Source: [Lactobacillus] rogosae
GTDB lineage: Bacteria > Bacillota > Clostridia > Lachnospirales > Lachnospiraceae
Assembly: GCA_900112995.1 (NCBI GenBank)
Contig: FONU01000017.1
Span: 20,078-84,077 of the forward strand
Length of the DNA: 64,000 nucleotides
Direction: 5' to 3'
Shown piece after piece: positions 1-9,583 of this stretch (its first letter is position 1; every line of letters starts with the position of its first letter). The position numbers and the translations under genes were made by a program. Below the pieces are notes generated by a model. The model did not search any database and had not been told where the DNA came from. It saw nothing but the letters and a program-made list of their open reading frames with translations.

Positions 1-614
1 ATGTGCTTGCCAGTGCCATATCAGCATATACATATGGAAAAAACAAGAATCTAGATATTAAAAATGGACTTATTATGATGGTCAGTGTTCTTATATTCAC
101 TGTTGTAGGAAGTTATGTATCAAGCCTTGTTCCATCAGCTACAATGGGAAACTTCTCTGTATTTATGACTTTCCTTCTTGGAATCAAATTCATCATAAGA
201 CCTGTTATGACTACAAAGGAAGCCATGGAGGGTGTATCTGCTAAGAAACGTGCCATTCAGTCAGTTGTGTGCGGCATATTAATTGGCTTTATATGTGGCT
301 TCATCGGTGCCGGCGGCGGTATGATGATGCTGCTTATCCTTACCTCCGTACTTGGATATGAACTTAAAACTGCTGTCGGAACTAGTGTATTTATTATGGC
401 TTTTACAGCACTCACCGGCGCTGTATCACACTTTGCGATTGGTGGAATACCTGATATAACTGTGTGGCTATTATGTATCGTATTTACACTTATATGGGCA
501 AGAATAGCAGCTATCTTTGCAAACAAAGCTACTCCTGAAACACTTAACCGTGCAACAGGAGTCATACTTGTTATACTAGGCATAGTAGTTATGCTTTTCT
601 CATACCTTGGATAA
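1..614 (+). CDS. TauE/SafE family membrane transporter, 5' truncated by window
   Basis: The reading frame is open at the left window edge, so only the C-terminal ~204 residues are present. The protein is almost entirely hydrophobic, with about six membrane segments. It carries the glycine-rich GFIGAGGGMMMLLILTSVLG segment that is typical of the TauE/SafE (DUF81) family. Members are thought to export sulfite or organosulfonates, or act as general anion permeases; the substrate cannot be told from the sequence. It converges with the minus-strand gene that ends at 664. Confidence 0.85.
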   Translation, partial: VLASAISAYTYGKNKNLDIKNGLIMMVSVLIFTVVGSYVSSLVPSATMGNFSVFMTFLLGIKFIIRPVMTTKEAMEGVSAKKRAIQSVVCGILIGFICGFIGAGGGMMMLLILTSVLGYELKTAVGTSVFIMAFTALTGAVSHFAIGGIPDITVWLLCIVFTLIWARIAAIFANKATPETLNRATGVILVILGIVVMLFSYLG

Positions 615-663
615 TATCACCAGACTAAATATCTCAATAAATGCTGTACTAACGCAGCAGGAA

Positions 664-1143
664 TTATGCTTCTATGGCTTCTTTCTGCCTGCTGTCTTTT
701 CTTTCAAATATTGCTCTGAAGATAAGACGTACAAATGGTCCACAGTAAAACATCTGATAAAGTATTGCCATAGGGAAATTCATAGCCCATGTCTTAACCC
801 ACATACCAAAAGATGGTTCCTTAAAAAGTATTGTTGCAACAAGACTCATAACAGGACACATAATACAGCATATGCATATAGATATTGCATATGTGATAAA
901 CTGTGGTCTGTCTGTTGGCTTCATAACAGTAAATGCCAGCAGCCTTGCCAGCCTTCCAACTATAAAGAACTCAAGAATGAAAGCAACTGGCACCATTATT
1001 GGTAACTCGTGTAATGCTGCAATAAAAGTTGTTCCATCAACTGTTCCTGTGTTAAGAGCTATATTATAAACAACCATCCCGTACACCATAATAGCTGCCA
1101 TAATAATTGTGAATACTACGTCCTGAAATTTGTTTTTTGGCAT
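664..1143 (-). CDS. DUF2798 family membrane protein
   Basis: This 159-residue protein has four predicted membrane helices in two hairpin-like halves, with the HELPIMVPVAFILEFFIVG and AMNFPMAILYQMFYCGPFVR segments that I associate with DUF2798. The family function is unknown. The start is supported by AAGGAGGAT followed by a T-run directly before ATG. That ribosome site lies in the 3' arm of a strong inverted repeat (1151-1205), so translation is probably controlled by RNA folding. A promoter is visible at 1241-1270. There is no obvious operon partner. Confidence 0.75.
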   Translation of the reverse strand: MPKNKFQDVVFTIIMAAIMVYGMVVYNIALNTGTVDGTTFIAALHELPIMVPVAFILEFFIVGRLARLLAFTVMKPTDRPQFITYAISICICCIMCPVMSLVATILFKEPSFGMWVKTWAMNFPMAILYQMFYCGPFVRLIFRAIFERKDSRQKEAIEA

Positions 1144-1150
1144 AAAAAAA

Positions 1151-1205
1151 ATCCTCCTTAATGATAACTTAACTCAATGTGTTGTTCGTTATCATCCAGG
1201 AGGAT
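1151..1205 (-). promoter_or_regulatory. RBS-sequestering stem-loop in the leader of the DUF2798 gene
   Basis: On the minus strand ATCCTCC (1199-1205) pairs with GGAGGAT (1151-1157), and ATGATAAC pairs with GTTATCAT. This gives two 8-bp helices separated by a small internal loop, with a 19-nt apical loop. The 3' arm contains the Shine-Dalgarno sequence and is followed by eight T residues and then the ATG at 1143. The hairpin could mask the ribosome site or act as a terminator. A candidate promoter (TTGACT/TAGAAT) starts just upstream. Confidence 0.7.
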
Positions 1206-1240
1206 GTTTCGTTTCCAATAAAACCATTTAAAGCCTGCAT

Positions 1241-1270
1241 ATTCTATCATATAAAAAGCTGTACAGTCAA
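1241..1270 (-). promoter_or_regulatory. Candidate promoter of the DUF2798 gene
   Basis: On the minus strand, -35 TTGACT (1265-1270) and -10 TAGAAT (1241-1246) are separated by 18 bp. The expected transcript starts about 90 nt upstream of the ATG and would contain the RBS-masking hairpin. Confidence 0.5.
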
Positions 1271-1273
1271 GTG

Positions 1274-1358
1274 TTTTTACTCTATTGTAATAATGTCGTA
1301 ATAATGTACTATTGTAATAATGCGTAATAATGTATTTTTACTCTATCGTAATAATGTC
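1274..1358. repeat. Direct repeat duplicating the 3' end of the BMP gene
   Basis: A 24-bp sequence beginning TTTTTACTCTAT occurs at 1274-1297 and 1335-1358 with one mismatch. The right copy contains the stop codon and last codons of the BMP-family gene (encoding DIITIE), and the left copy recreates the same codons and stop downstream. Several ATTATTAC units fill the space between. It looks like a local tandem duplication. Confidence 0.7.
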
Positions 1359-2579
1359 CTTTAATATATAGTTAAACGATGGTGCTGAGCTGTCTTTATT
1401 TTCCACAAAGCCTTCACTAAGGTCTATGATATCATTTGGATTGTCAGTATTTACGCCTATGTAGTCACCTTTAAACACAGTAAGCCTATCCTTCTTAAAC
1501 TGCTCGATAACATCTGCTACCATTTCCTTAGTGCCATCTGCCACAACAATATCATTAAACTCAAGCATTGAAACCCAGCCTTCATCAAAGCCGGCTCCCA
1601 CATCATTACCATGTATATTACCTCTGATGTTCTTTTCTACCACCTTTCCATTAAGAACTGCATCAACGGCAGCCTTCATATATGGCTTCCAGTTAATCTT
1701 ACACCCCGTAAGATATGTAGTTGGTGCTACATCAAACATACTCTGGTTATAGCTCACATTAAAAACAGGTACATCTGAGGATGTTTCCTCACAGGCAGTC
1801 GCTGGTCCTGCTGTATCTGAATGCTGTGATATAATAACACACTTCTCATTTATGAGTTCTCTTGCATACTTCTTTTCAGTACGATAATCATTCCACTTAT
1901 ATGTGTACTTTACCGTCATGGTAGTATTCCCCACAACTGATCTTGCTCCAAGCAAAAAGGCTGTATACCCTGATATAACCTCCGCATTAGGATACGCTGC
2001 AACATATCCTATCTTAGCCTCATTTTCTGTTATTATCCCTTCTGATATAAGCTCCTTCAGTTTTATGCCTGCCGCGACTCCTGCTGCATATCTTCCTTCA
2101 TATATGGCACCCATAAATGTATGATAATTAGCATTGTATGGCTCCTCATTAGCATTAGAGCAGGTTGCCATGCAAAACTGCACATCTGGATACCTGCCAG
2201 CCAGCTCCTTAGTTGTTTCACCATAGTTATAGCTTGTAGAAAATATCAGATTACAGCCTGCATTTACAAGTCTTTCAAGATATTCTCTTTCTGTTCCCTC
2301 GGCAACATTATACATATGCATAACTTCTACCTTATCGCCATACTCTTCCTTAATGTCAGCAAGTGCCTCTATGAAATTGTCTGTATATGCAGTACTTGCA
2401 TCACCTACATATATTATCCCTACCTTGATGCTCTTATCTTCATCTTTTCTTGAATAAACCATACAGGCACCTATGATGATGCTTACTGCAACACATGTTA
2501 TAAGAGTTATGATACTCTCCCTGCTTACTATATAAGACAATACCCTGCCGGATATTTTCTTAATATTACTTATCTTCAT
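1338..2579 (-). CDS. BMP family (PnrA-like) substrate-binding lipoprotein
   Basis: The protein is about 413 residues and matches the Bmp/PnrA family of periplasmic-type binding proteins, known in other bacteria to bind purine nucleosides. The N-terminal hydrophobic segment ends in IIGAC, a plausible lipobox, so it is probably a lipid-anchored surface protein. Conserved features are KVGIIYVGDAS near the mature N-terminus, a FSTSYNYG region and GAIYEGRYAAGVAAG. I choose the ATG at 2579 (MKISNIKK), which overlaps the end of the upstream HD-GYP gene by 14 bp and suggests translational coupling. No cognate ABC permease is adjacent, so I infer a sensory rather than transport role with its HD-GYP partner. 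Confidence 0.82.
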   Translation of the reverse strand: MKISNIKKISGRVLSYIVSRESIITLITCVAVSIIIGACMVYSRKDEDKSIKVGIIYVGDASTAYTDNFIEALADIKEEYGDKVEVMHMYNVAEGTEREYLERLVNAGCNLIFSTSYNYGETTKELAGRYPDVQFCMATCSNANEEPYNANYHTFMGAIYEGRYAAGVAAGIKLKELISEGIITENEAKIGYVAAYPNAEVISGYTAFLLGARSVVGNTTMTVKYTYKWNDYRTEKKYARELINEKCVIISQHSDTAGPATACEETSSDVPVFNVSYNQSMFDVAPTTYLTGCKINWKPYMKAAVDAVLNGKVVEKNIRGNIHGNDVGAGFDEGWVSMLEFNDIVVADGTKEMVADVIEQFKKDRLTVFKGDYIGVNTDNPNDIIDLSEGFVENKDSSAPSFNYILKDIITIE

Positions 2580-5500
2580 CTGCTTCACCATCCTTATACA
2601 GATTATCAATGTCTATCCTGCCACTATCAATAAGTCTAAGCATAATATCCACAAGCTCCGGGTCAAACTGTGTGCCGCTGCCTCTTCGTATTTCCCCTAA
2701 AACATAGTCCTTATCAAGCTTCTTTCTATACACCCTGTTAGCCGTCATAGCATCAAATGCATCCGCTATTCCGATAATCCTTGCATTAAGAGGTATCTCT
2801 TCACCCTTAAGACCATGCATATATCCTTTTCCATCATATCTCTCATGATGATAAAGTGCTCCTTCCTCAACGTGATTTACAAGAGTAAAGCTTTTAAGTA
2901 TTTCTGCTCCTTTTTCAACATGTGATTTCATAATGGCATACTCTTCATCTGTAAGTCTTTCCGGTTTGTTAAGTATTCTGTCTGGAATACCTATCTTTCC
3001 TATATCGTGAAGCAATGCCGCTTTTCTAAGGTTTTCACATTCTTCATCACTATATCCAAGCTCCTTTGCTATCATAACTGAATACTCAGATACTCTTAGT
3101 GAATGTTGGCTTGTATTAACATCCTTTGCATCAACAGTCCTTGCAATAGTAAGAACTGTTTCATTTCCCATCTCAAGCTGTTTCTTTACGAATTCGAGCT
3201 CTTTCTTCTGAAAATCAAGGGTTCTTTTAATCTGTGTATGGAATATTATCCACGTAAGATATGCAACTGTAAGTGCAAATATTCCGACCATATACACCTT
3301 AAACCACCAATAGTCATATATCTTTGCTTCCTTAATAATTGTATATGTGTTTTCAGATATTGGCACCCTGCCATTTTCATCAAGAACTGACAAATGAAAT
3401 GTATATGTGCCTACAGGTATGTTCATATATATTATATTAGTTAGATCACTTTGCAATATTATCCTCGGTTCGGCATCATACCCTTCCAGATATATGCTTA
3501 CATAAGGTGTATTAACAGAATAGTTTATAATCTCTGGGAACATCTCTATCATCTGTGCTTTGCTGTCAATATAAAGCTCTTCCCCTCTTTTTACCCTGAG
3601 ACTTTCTCCATCTACCTTTACGGACTTCATCTGTATACGATATGATCTTATTCTGGCACTATAATCATTGAGATTGACTATCATTACACCATCATCTGTT
3701 GACATGTACAAATTATTATTCACATCAATATAATCCCATGCATTTGGTGTTAATGCATTTTCAAGTCCGCAATCCCCATTAAGCAGCTTATAATCAAGTT
3801 CTTTTCCAGAAAGTAAGGCACTCTTATCAACAACATATATTCCGGCTGAGCCCAGCACAAAAAGATTATCATTGTTCCCATTAACTACATTGTAATTATT
3901 ATAGTAAGGAAAATTATCCAATATTCTTATAATGCCTGTCTTATCCATATAACACAGACTGTTACTTGTTACTATGAATACACCCTCGCCAGAAGCATCC
4001 TTTACCATTCTTAATATAACCGCTGAGCTAAGACCATCATCCTTATCATAATTATCTATTACTCTTCCATCACTAATAACTTCTATTCCATTGCCATCTG
4101 TTCCTGCAAGTATAACTCTTCCATAATCTTGTATATCTGTTTCAAGTGTACATAAAACCTTACTGTTTTTCATAGAATAACCTATATTGCCAATGACAGC
4201 TTCATCTACAATATAACTAAGTCCTGTATCACCTGCTGCAAGCATTGTATTATCACTTAACTCTGTTATAGTCCTGTATCTGTTTCCACTTAGTCCGTTA
4301 TTCTCATCATATCTTATAATTTCACCACTATATGTAACCTCATATATTCCTTTGCCTGTTGTGCATATCCACATATTATTTTTACTGTCCGTTGTTATGC
4401 ACCTTATTCTTACGTTATCAAGCTCTTTTACAAGTTTATTCACAAGCTCCTTTAAATCGCTGTCCAGCTTTTGAATATAATCACTATCAGCTGTAATACT
4501 GCCTGCAGCTGCATATGAAACGGCAATTCCACTATCTGTACCTATATAATAATTTCCATTCCACATTGTAACTGTATTTACAACCAGCTTTTCATCACTA
4601 TGTTCATAATTAAGCTGTGTAAACGCTGATCTGCTTAATCTTAACAGCCCAAGTCTTGATGATGTAAACCAGAGATTTCCCTGATAATCTGCTGTCATAT
4701 GATCTATTGAATTATTAAAGCTGCCTGTATCAATGTTTATAAATTGATTCTGACTGTCATAATATCCTGTACCATTATCTGCACATACAAAAAGTGTGCC
4801 ATTTTCTGTTAATGTGTTATCTACAAAATATATTTCTTTAATATTATTAAGCTCATTACAGCTTACACTTTCCTTAAGTACATAAGCGTTATTATATAAA
4901 TCATATTCATATTTATCTATATTTCCTTTTGATGTTCCCACATAAAGCATACCCGCATCATCAAATGAACACGTTGTATATCTTCCACCATCTGATGCAC
5001 TATATTCTGAAATAACTGCTGCATTTTTTACAATACTTAGCTGTCCATTATCGCTGACAACTGCTATGTTACCATTCTTATCAGAGTCTGCACTTACAGC
5101 ATATTTTATATCATCTATATAGCTTTTAACTGTTAATCCATCTGCAAGAGAAACTATTGACATAGCACCTGTCGTACCAATATAGTAATCACCATCAGAA
5201 CCCTGTGTTATACACTTTACGGAATCAGCTGATAATCCCTCCTTTTCTGATACAACATTTATGATTGTTTCATCAATCATTATCGATACGCCGCCATCAT
5301 TGGTTCCTATCCATAATCTGCCCTCTTCATCTTTATACAGACAGTTTACAGTCTTAACAGAGGCATATTCATCCACCCATTTAAACTCTGTACCATTATA
5401 CCTGTATAAACCACCATAGGTTCCTATCCATAGTATTCCATCATTAGTCTGTGCTATATCATTGGCACAGCCGCCTGGTATTCCGTTTTCTCTTCCGTAA

Positions 5501-6219
5501 ACTGTCTGCAGATAAGTATTATAATCCGGTGTTTCTTCTATATTATTCTGGTTATTCCTACTGTTATCAAAAGCTGCATACACGCACTTAGGTGTATTAA
5601 CTTCTATAAGCTGTACTGCTGCCATAGCAGCTATCCCGATATATATACAGGCTGTCATTATCCTTTTATCAAATCTGTTCTTTCCCTTGTCATACCTTAC
5701 AAATATATAGAGTGCAAGCACAGTTATGATCTTATCAGGAAAATCAATATAAAATTGTCCTGCAACGTGACTTAATAAATCATTAAATCCTATTCCTAAA
5801 AGCGACTCAATAACTCCATCACCCCATATATTATTGGTATAACCATTAAAAAACATATAATTAAAAATCACGGAAATAGAACACGAAACAAGTGCAATAT
5901 AAAAGCTTGATGTCAGTGCACCAAGCAGTGTTTTCATATAATCCTTACTTATGCAAATTCCAGCAACAACTGCTATAGAAACACTTACTATGGCATAACA
6001 GGCATATGTCCACGAATATATTATAGAATAAAGAATATTGAGAGTAACTCCAACGATAACACCGCATACCGGTCCGCATACATAAGTGGCCGCAACTGTA
6101 CCTAGTGAATCAAGCCATAATGGAAGCCTGAAATACCCAGCAATACACTTTCCTGCCAGATTCAGCAATACACATATTATTATAAACACGCTTATTGTAT
6201 ACCACTTATTTTTCTTCAT
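2566..6219 (-). CDS. Membrane sensor with two-component-type propeller, Y_Y_Y and HD-GYP phosphodiesterase domains
   Basis: The protein has 1217 residues. It begins with five or six membrane helices resembling an ECF-transporter S component (residues ~1-180), then another helix. A long extracytoplasmic region (~240-890) has repeated Reg_prop blades such as DGILWIGTYGG, EGRLWIGTND and QGNLWFTSSRLG. A Y_Y_Y-like domain, a helix and a short coiled coil follow. The C-terminus is an HD-GYP domain with LLHDIGKIGIPD and HHERYDGKGY, predicting cyclic-di-GMP hydrolysis in the cytoplasm. The family's GYP reads GYM here. GGAG lies 8 nt upstream of the ATG. The gene is translationally coupled to the BMP lipoprotein, a likely ligand sensor. 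Confidence 0.88.
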   Translation of the reverse strand: MKKNKWYTISVFIIICVLLNLAGKCIAGYFRLPLWLDSLGTVAATYVCGPVCGVIVGVTLNILYSIIYSWTYACYAIVSVSIAVVAGICISKDYMKTLLGALTSSFYIALVSCSISVIFNYMFFNGYTNNIWGDGVIESLLGIGFNDLLSHVAGQFYIDFPDKIITVLALYIFVRYDKGKNRFDKRIMTACIYIGIAAMAAVQLIEVNTPKCVYAAFDNSRNNQNNIEETPDYNTYLQTVYGRENGIPGGCANDIAQTNDGILWIGTYGGLYRYNGTEFKWVDEYASVKTVNCLYKDEEGRLWIGTNDGGVSIMIDETIINVVSEKEGLSADSVKCITQGSDGDYYIGTTGAMSIVSLADGLTVKSYIDDIKYAVSADSDKNGNIAVVSDNGQLSIVKNAAVISEYSASDGGRYTTCSFDDAGMLYVGTSKGNIDKYEYDLYNNAYVLKESVSCNELNNIKEIYFVDNTLTENGTLFVCADNGTGYYDSQNQFINIDTGSFNNSIDHMTADYQGNLWFTSSRLGLLRLSRSAFTQLNYEHSDEKLVVNTVTMWNGNYYIGTDSGIAVSYAAAGSITADSDYIQKLDSDLKELVNKLVKELDNVRIRCITTDSKNNMWICTTGKGIYEVTYSGEIIRYDENNGLSGNRYRTITELSDNTMLAAGDTGLSYIVDEAVIGNIGYSMKNSKVLCTLETDIQDYGRVILAGTDGNGIEVISDGRVIDNYDKDDGLSSAVILRMVKDASGEGVFIVTSNSLCYMDKTGIIRILDNFPYYNNYNVVNGNNDNLFVLGSAGIYVVDKSALLSGKELDYKLLNGDCGLENALTPNAWDYIDVNNNLYMSTDDGVMIVNLNDYSARIRSYRIQMKSVKVDGESLRVKRGEELYIDSKAQMIEMFPEIINYSVNTPYVSIYLEGYDAEPRIILQSDLTNIIYMNIPVGTYTFHLSVLDENGRVPISENTYTIIKEAKIYDYWWFKVYMVGIFALTVAYLTWIIFHTQIKRTLDFQKKELEFVKKQLEMGNETVLTIARTVDAKDVNTSQHSLRVSEYSVMIAKELGYSDEECENLRKAALLHDIGKIGIPDRILNKPERLTDEEYAIMKSHVEKGAEILKSFTLVNHVEEGALYHHERYDGKGYMHGLKGEEIPLNARIIGIADAFDAMTANRVYRKKLDKDYVLGEIRRGSGTQFDPELVDIMLRLIDSGRIDIDNLYKDGEADEDK

Positions 6220-6363
6220 AGGCTTTTCTCCGTTCAGTATGCTGTATTATCCGTTGGCTGTTATGTTTAATCCATCCTGACTGCTATGCATATTTTCAAT
6301 ACATAATCTAAGCATATCAGTAATGATTTAACTTTTACACTCTACCATAATAAAATTATAATT

Positions 6364-6392
6364 ATTATATCAAAAAAATATATAACTGACAA
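6364..6392 (-). promoter_or_regulatory. Promoter of the HD-GYP/BMP operon
   Basis: On the minus strand, TTGTCA (6387-6392) and TATAAT (6364-6369) are separated by exactly 17 bp. This lies in the 312-bp divergent intergenic region before the HD-GYP gene. The rest of 6220-6531 is AT-rich and shows no other element I can support. Confidence 0.65.
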
Positions 6393-6531
6393 TGTATAAA
6401 CGATTATTCTTTTGTATTGTAAGTTGCTATAATTTCATCCAGAATAATGTGGAAAAAGAATATTATTAAGGTTGTTGATAAAGAAGAAAATGCCGATTAA
6501 TATATATATAAATATATAAATGGAGGCTGCT

Positions 6532-7839
6532 ATGTGGGCTTACGAAAGTGTTTTTTATCAAATATATCCTCTTGGGTTTTCAGGAGCACCCTTTGAGAAT
6601 GATGGTGTGCTTAACCACCGCATTTTAAAGGTTAATGACTGGATACCACATATTAAAAGATTAGGTGCTGATGCTATATATTTTTCTCCTGTGTTTGAAT
6701 CTGACACTCACGGATATAATACAAGAGATTATACAAAGATAGACACAAGGCTTGGTACTAATAAAGATTTTGCCAACGTGTGCTATAATCTTCATAATGA
6801 AGGAATAAAGGTTGTTCTTGACGGCGTATTTAATCATGTTGGCAGAGGCTTCTGGGCTTTTCAGGATGTGTTAAAGAACAGGGAAAGTTCCCCTTATATC
6901 AACTGGTTTGCAAGAATAGATTTTAATGGTAATTCTAATTATAATGACGGGCTCTGGTATGAGGGCTGGGAAGGCTGTTATGACCTTGTAAAGCTTAACC
7001 TGTATAATGAAGATGTTATACAACATATTTTTAATGCTATCAAAGGCTGGGTTACGGAATTTGATATTGACGGCTTAAGACTTGATGTTGCTTACTGCCT
7101 CAATCACGATTTTCTTAAAAGATTAAGAAGCTTCTGTGACAGCTTAAAACCAGACTTTTTCCTGTTAGGAGAAACACTGCACGGCGATTATAACCAGATT
7201 ATGAACGACGAAATGCTTCATTCAGTTACTAATTATGAGTGCTACAAGGGTCTTTATTCAAGCTTTAATTCAATGAATATGTTTGAAATTAACCATTCAC
7301 TTTTAAGGCAGTTCGGACCTGAGAACTGGACACTTTACAAAGGTAAGCATTTATTATCTTTTGTTGACAATCACGATGTCACAAGAGTTGCAAGCATACT
7401 GAATAACATCCGTCACCTTCCTTTAATATATGCTCTTGCTTTTGGTATGCCAGGAATACCTTGTGTATATTATGGAAGTGAATGGGGTGCAACTGGGCGT
7501 AAAGAAGATGGTGACCCTGCCTTAAGAGCCTGCTTTGACACGCCTGTCTTTAATGAATTATCTGACTGGATTGCAAAGCTTGCCAATGCTAAAAAGACAT
7601 CACCAGCATTACAATATGGTAACTTCTCATCTATAGTCCTCACTAATGAACAATGCGTATTCTTAAGAGAGTGGCGGGGTGAGCGTGTACTTGTTGCAAT
7701 AAATGCCGCTGACTACAATTATTCTGCCTCATTTAATATGGGCTGTGACAAAGCATATGACCTTATAACCGATAGAGAAATACAGTTAAATAATGGATTG
7801 GAATTACCGGGATATAGTGCATTTTTCTTAAAATTATAA
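6532..7839 (+). CDS. GH13 alpha-amylase family glycosidase (neopullulanase/cyclomaltodextrinase-like)
   Basis: This 435-residue protein carries all four GH13 motifs: DGVFNH (region I), DGLRLDVAY with the nucleophile Asp (region II), LLGETLHG with the acid/base Glu (region III) and FVDNHD (region IV). There is no signal peptide, so it should act in the cytoplasm on imported malto-oligosaccharides. It lacks the N-terminal domain found in many neopullulanases. The start at 6532 has GGAGG 5 nt upstream; an upstream in-frame ATG at 6520 would contain that ribosome site. A bidirectional terminator follows. Substrate preference cannot be resolved here. Confidence 0.88.
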   Translation: MWAYESVFYQIYPLGFSGAPFENDGVLNHRILKVNDWIPHIKRLGADAIYFSPVFESDTHGYNTRDYTKIDTRLGTNKDFANVCYNLHNEGIKVVLDGVFNHVGRGFWAFQDVLKNRESSPYINWFARIDFNGNSNYNDGLWYEGWEGCYDLVKLNLYNEDVIQHIFNAIKGWVTEFDIDGLRLDVAYCLNHDFLKRLRSFCDSLKPDFFLLGETLHGDYNQIMNDEMLHSVTNYECYKGLYSSFNSMNMFEINHSLLRQFGPENWTLYKGKHLLSFVDNHDVTRVASILNNIRHLPLIYALAFGMPGIPCVYYGSEWGATGRKEDGDPALRACFDTPVFNELSDWIAKLANAKKTSPALQYGNFSSIVLTNEQCVFLREWRGERVLVAINAADYNYSASFNMGCDKAYDLITDREIQLNNGLELPGYSAFFLKL

Positions 7840-7892
7840 CTACCCTGTCACACCACACAATATCTTTTAATATGTTGCGTAATAATAAAATC

Positions 7893-7959
7893 AAAACAGA
7901 GAATAGAAAGTATAACCGGAGCTTCTCCTCCAATATACAACTTTCTATTCTCTGTTTTT
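7893..7959. terminator. Bidirectional terminator between the GH13 gene and potD
   Basis: A 19-bp perfect inverted repeat (7893-7911 with 7940-7958, arms beginning AAAACAGAGAATAG) has A and T tracts at its two ends. It sits between converging genes and can terminate both. Confidence 0.85.
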
Positions 7960-7993
7960 ATAATAATATTCTCTCTAAAAATATCCTATACAT

Positions 7994-9583
7994 CTATATT
8001 TTCTTATGTCTTATGACATCCGCAATTCTTAGTGCTATAACTCCTACGATAGCAACGGCTGCGGCAATCCATACCCAGACTGGTACATTATGAATATTAA
8101 AACATCTTACATTTATCCACATCTGATTAATTCTCGCTGTTTCGTCATTATCAAAATACTGCATAATAGCACTTCTATGCATTACTTCTTCCGTTGGATA
8201 CTGTGCTGACAACATTCCTTCTGTCTGCGCCTTAGATGTTCTTAATATATATCTTGAATCATTAGATACTCCTGAGAAGAAATATCCTAAAGAATAATCT
8301 ATTGCATCAGCCTCACTTATTGTATCATCCTCTTCCATAAGTGACTCAAGACCATAATTCCATTTTAAATAATCATATATAACAGGACTCTGACCACCTG
8401 ATATAACTGATGTATAGCCAATATAGTACATATTTCTTACTGCATTTTCTGGCATAGATACGAAATTAACAAATGCTTCTGCTACCTTCTTCTTTTCTGA
8501 ATTGCCATTAATTCCTGATTTTAACATTGCCCAGCCATCAAAATACATATTAGTACATTCTTCTGGAATAGCAAAATTAAGATCGACATCATTAGCTTCT
8601 GCCTGCTGCATTATGTATACAGCATCACCTGACCACTGATAGCCAGCACTGATCTTACCTGTAATAGCATCAATCTTACCACTGTCAGTTTCAAATGAAT
8701 ATACATTATCTTTAACCTGCTGAAGATATTCTAATACTTCATCAACTGTATCCTTTGATGTGTCATTCATCACCTCTGCCAGCTTATCAGTATAATCTGC
8801 CTGCTTGGTAAAATCCTGCGACCTTAACTTATCAGACTTGATTGCACCAATTGCCGCAAACATAGTATCTCTTACATTATCCTTAACAGTAATCTTACGT
8901 CTGAACTTATCATTATTAATAATCTTCCATGTCGATGCCTCTTCCTTTGTAACATATTCTGGATTATATATAATACCTGTAACACCCCACATATATCCAG
9001 CCGCATATTTACTCCAAGGTTCACCATTGATTGTATTATTATCAAAAGTCTGCTTTATAAATGGTGAAACCCCTTTTGCATAATAATTCTCTTTGATTCC
9101 CGTGTCGTAAAATTCATCAGAAAATGGTTCAAGCCAGCCCTCAGTCATAAGCTTCATAAACATATATTCTGAAGGACATATTAAATCATACTCATCACCT
9201 AATGTAAGCATATTGTAAAGTTCTTCATTAGTTCCAAGACAGCTATATTCGACATTAACCTTCTTGCCATATGTCTTATAATACCATTCAGCAAAATCAT
9301 CAACCATAGAATTATCGCCCCTGATATCTGTGCTCTCAAGATCTATTGTTTCATCAGCGTTCCAGCCGCCTTCATCTATATACTCTTCCCAGTTACATAT
9401 TCTAAGTGTAATTGTATCGTTATCTGCCGCCTCTGCTTTAGTAGAATTAAATCCTTTCCACACTCCTGTTATACTTCCAGACAGCATTTCAACAACCAAA
9501 ATCATAGCAAGCGAAACTTTTATAACCTTTTTAGTCAAATGTCTGATATAAGATGTAATATCTATAATCACATTTTTATTCAT
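7994..9583 (-). CDS. potD: Spermidine/putrescine ABC transporter substrate-binding protein with C-terminal membrane anchor
   Basis: The ~530-residue protein belongs to the PotD/PotF family; ITLRICNWEEYI near residue 57 and the EYDLICPSEYM region are typical. It is longer than usual PotD (about 350 residues). The N-terminus has a signal-like hydrophobic segment without a clear lipobox, and the C-terminus ends in a hydrophobic helix (VWVWIAAAVAIVGVIALRI) followed by positive charges. I infer that it is tethered by this C-terminal helix rather than by lipid. Its ATG overlaps the potC stop by one base. It is the last gene of potA-potB-potC-potD. Confidence 0.9.
   Translation of the reverse strand: MNKNVIIDITSYIRHLTKKVIKVSLAMILVVEMLSGSITGVWKGFNSTKAEAADNDTITLRICNWEEYIDEGGWNADETIDLESTDIRGDNSMVDDFAEWYYKTYGKKVNVEYSCLGTNEELYNMLTLGDEYDLICPSEYMFMKLMTEGWLEPFSDEFYDTGIKENYYAKGVSPFIKQTFDNNTINGEPWSKYAAGYMWGVTGIIYNPEYVTKEEASTWKIINNDKFRRKITVKDNVRDTMFAAIGAIKSDKLRSQDFTKQADYTDKLAEVMNDTSKDTVDEVLEYLQQVKDNVYSFETDSGKIDAITGKISAGYQWSGDAVYIMQQAEANDVDLNFAIPEECTNMYFDGWAMLKSGINGNSEKKKVAEAFVNFVSMPENAVRNMYYIGYTSVISGGQSPVIYDYLKWNYGLESLMEEDDTISEADAIDYSLGYFFSGVSNDSRYILRTSKAQTEGMLSAQYPTEEVMHRSAIMQYFDNDETARINQMWINVRCFNIHNVPVWVWIAAAVAIVGVIALRIADVIRHKKI

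Noticed and set aside
607..1005. 132-codon plus-strand ORF opposite the DUF2798 gene
   Set aside because: It is antisense to a well-supported membrane protein gene and has no family resemblance or ribosome site.
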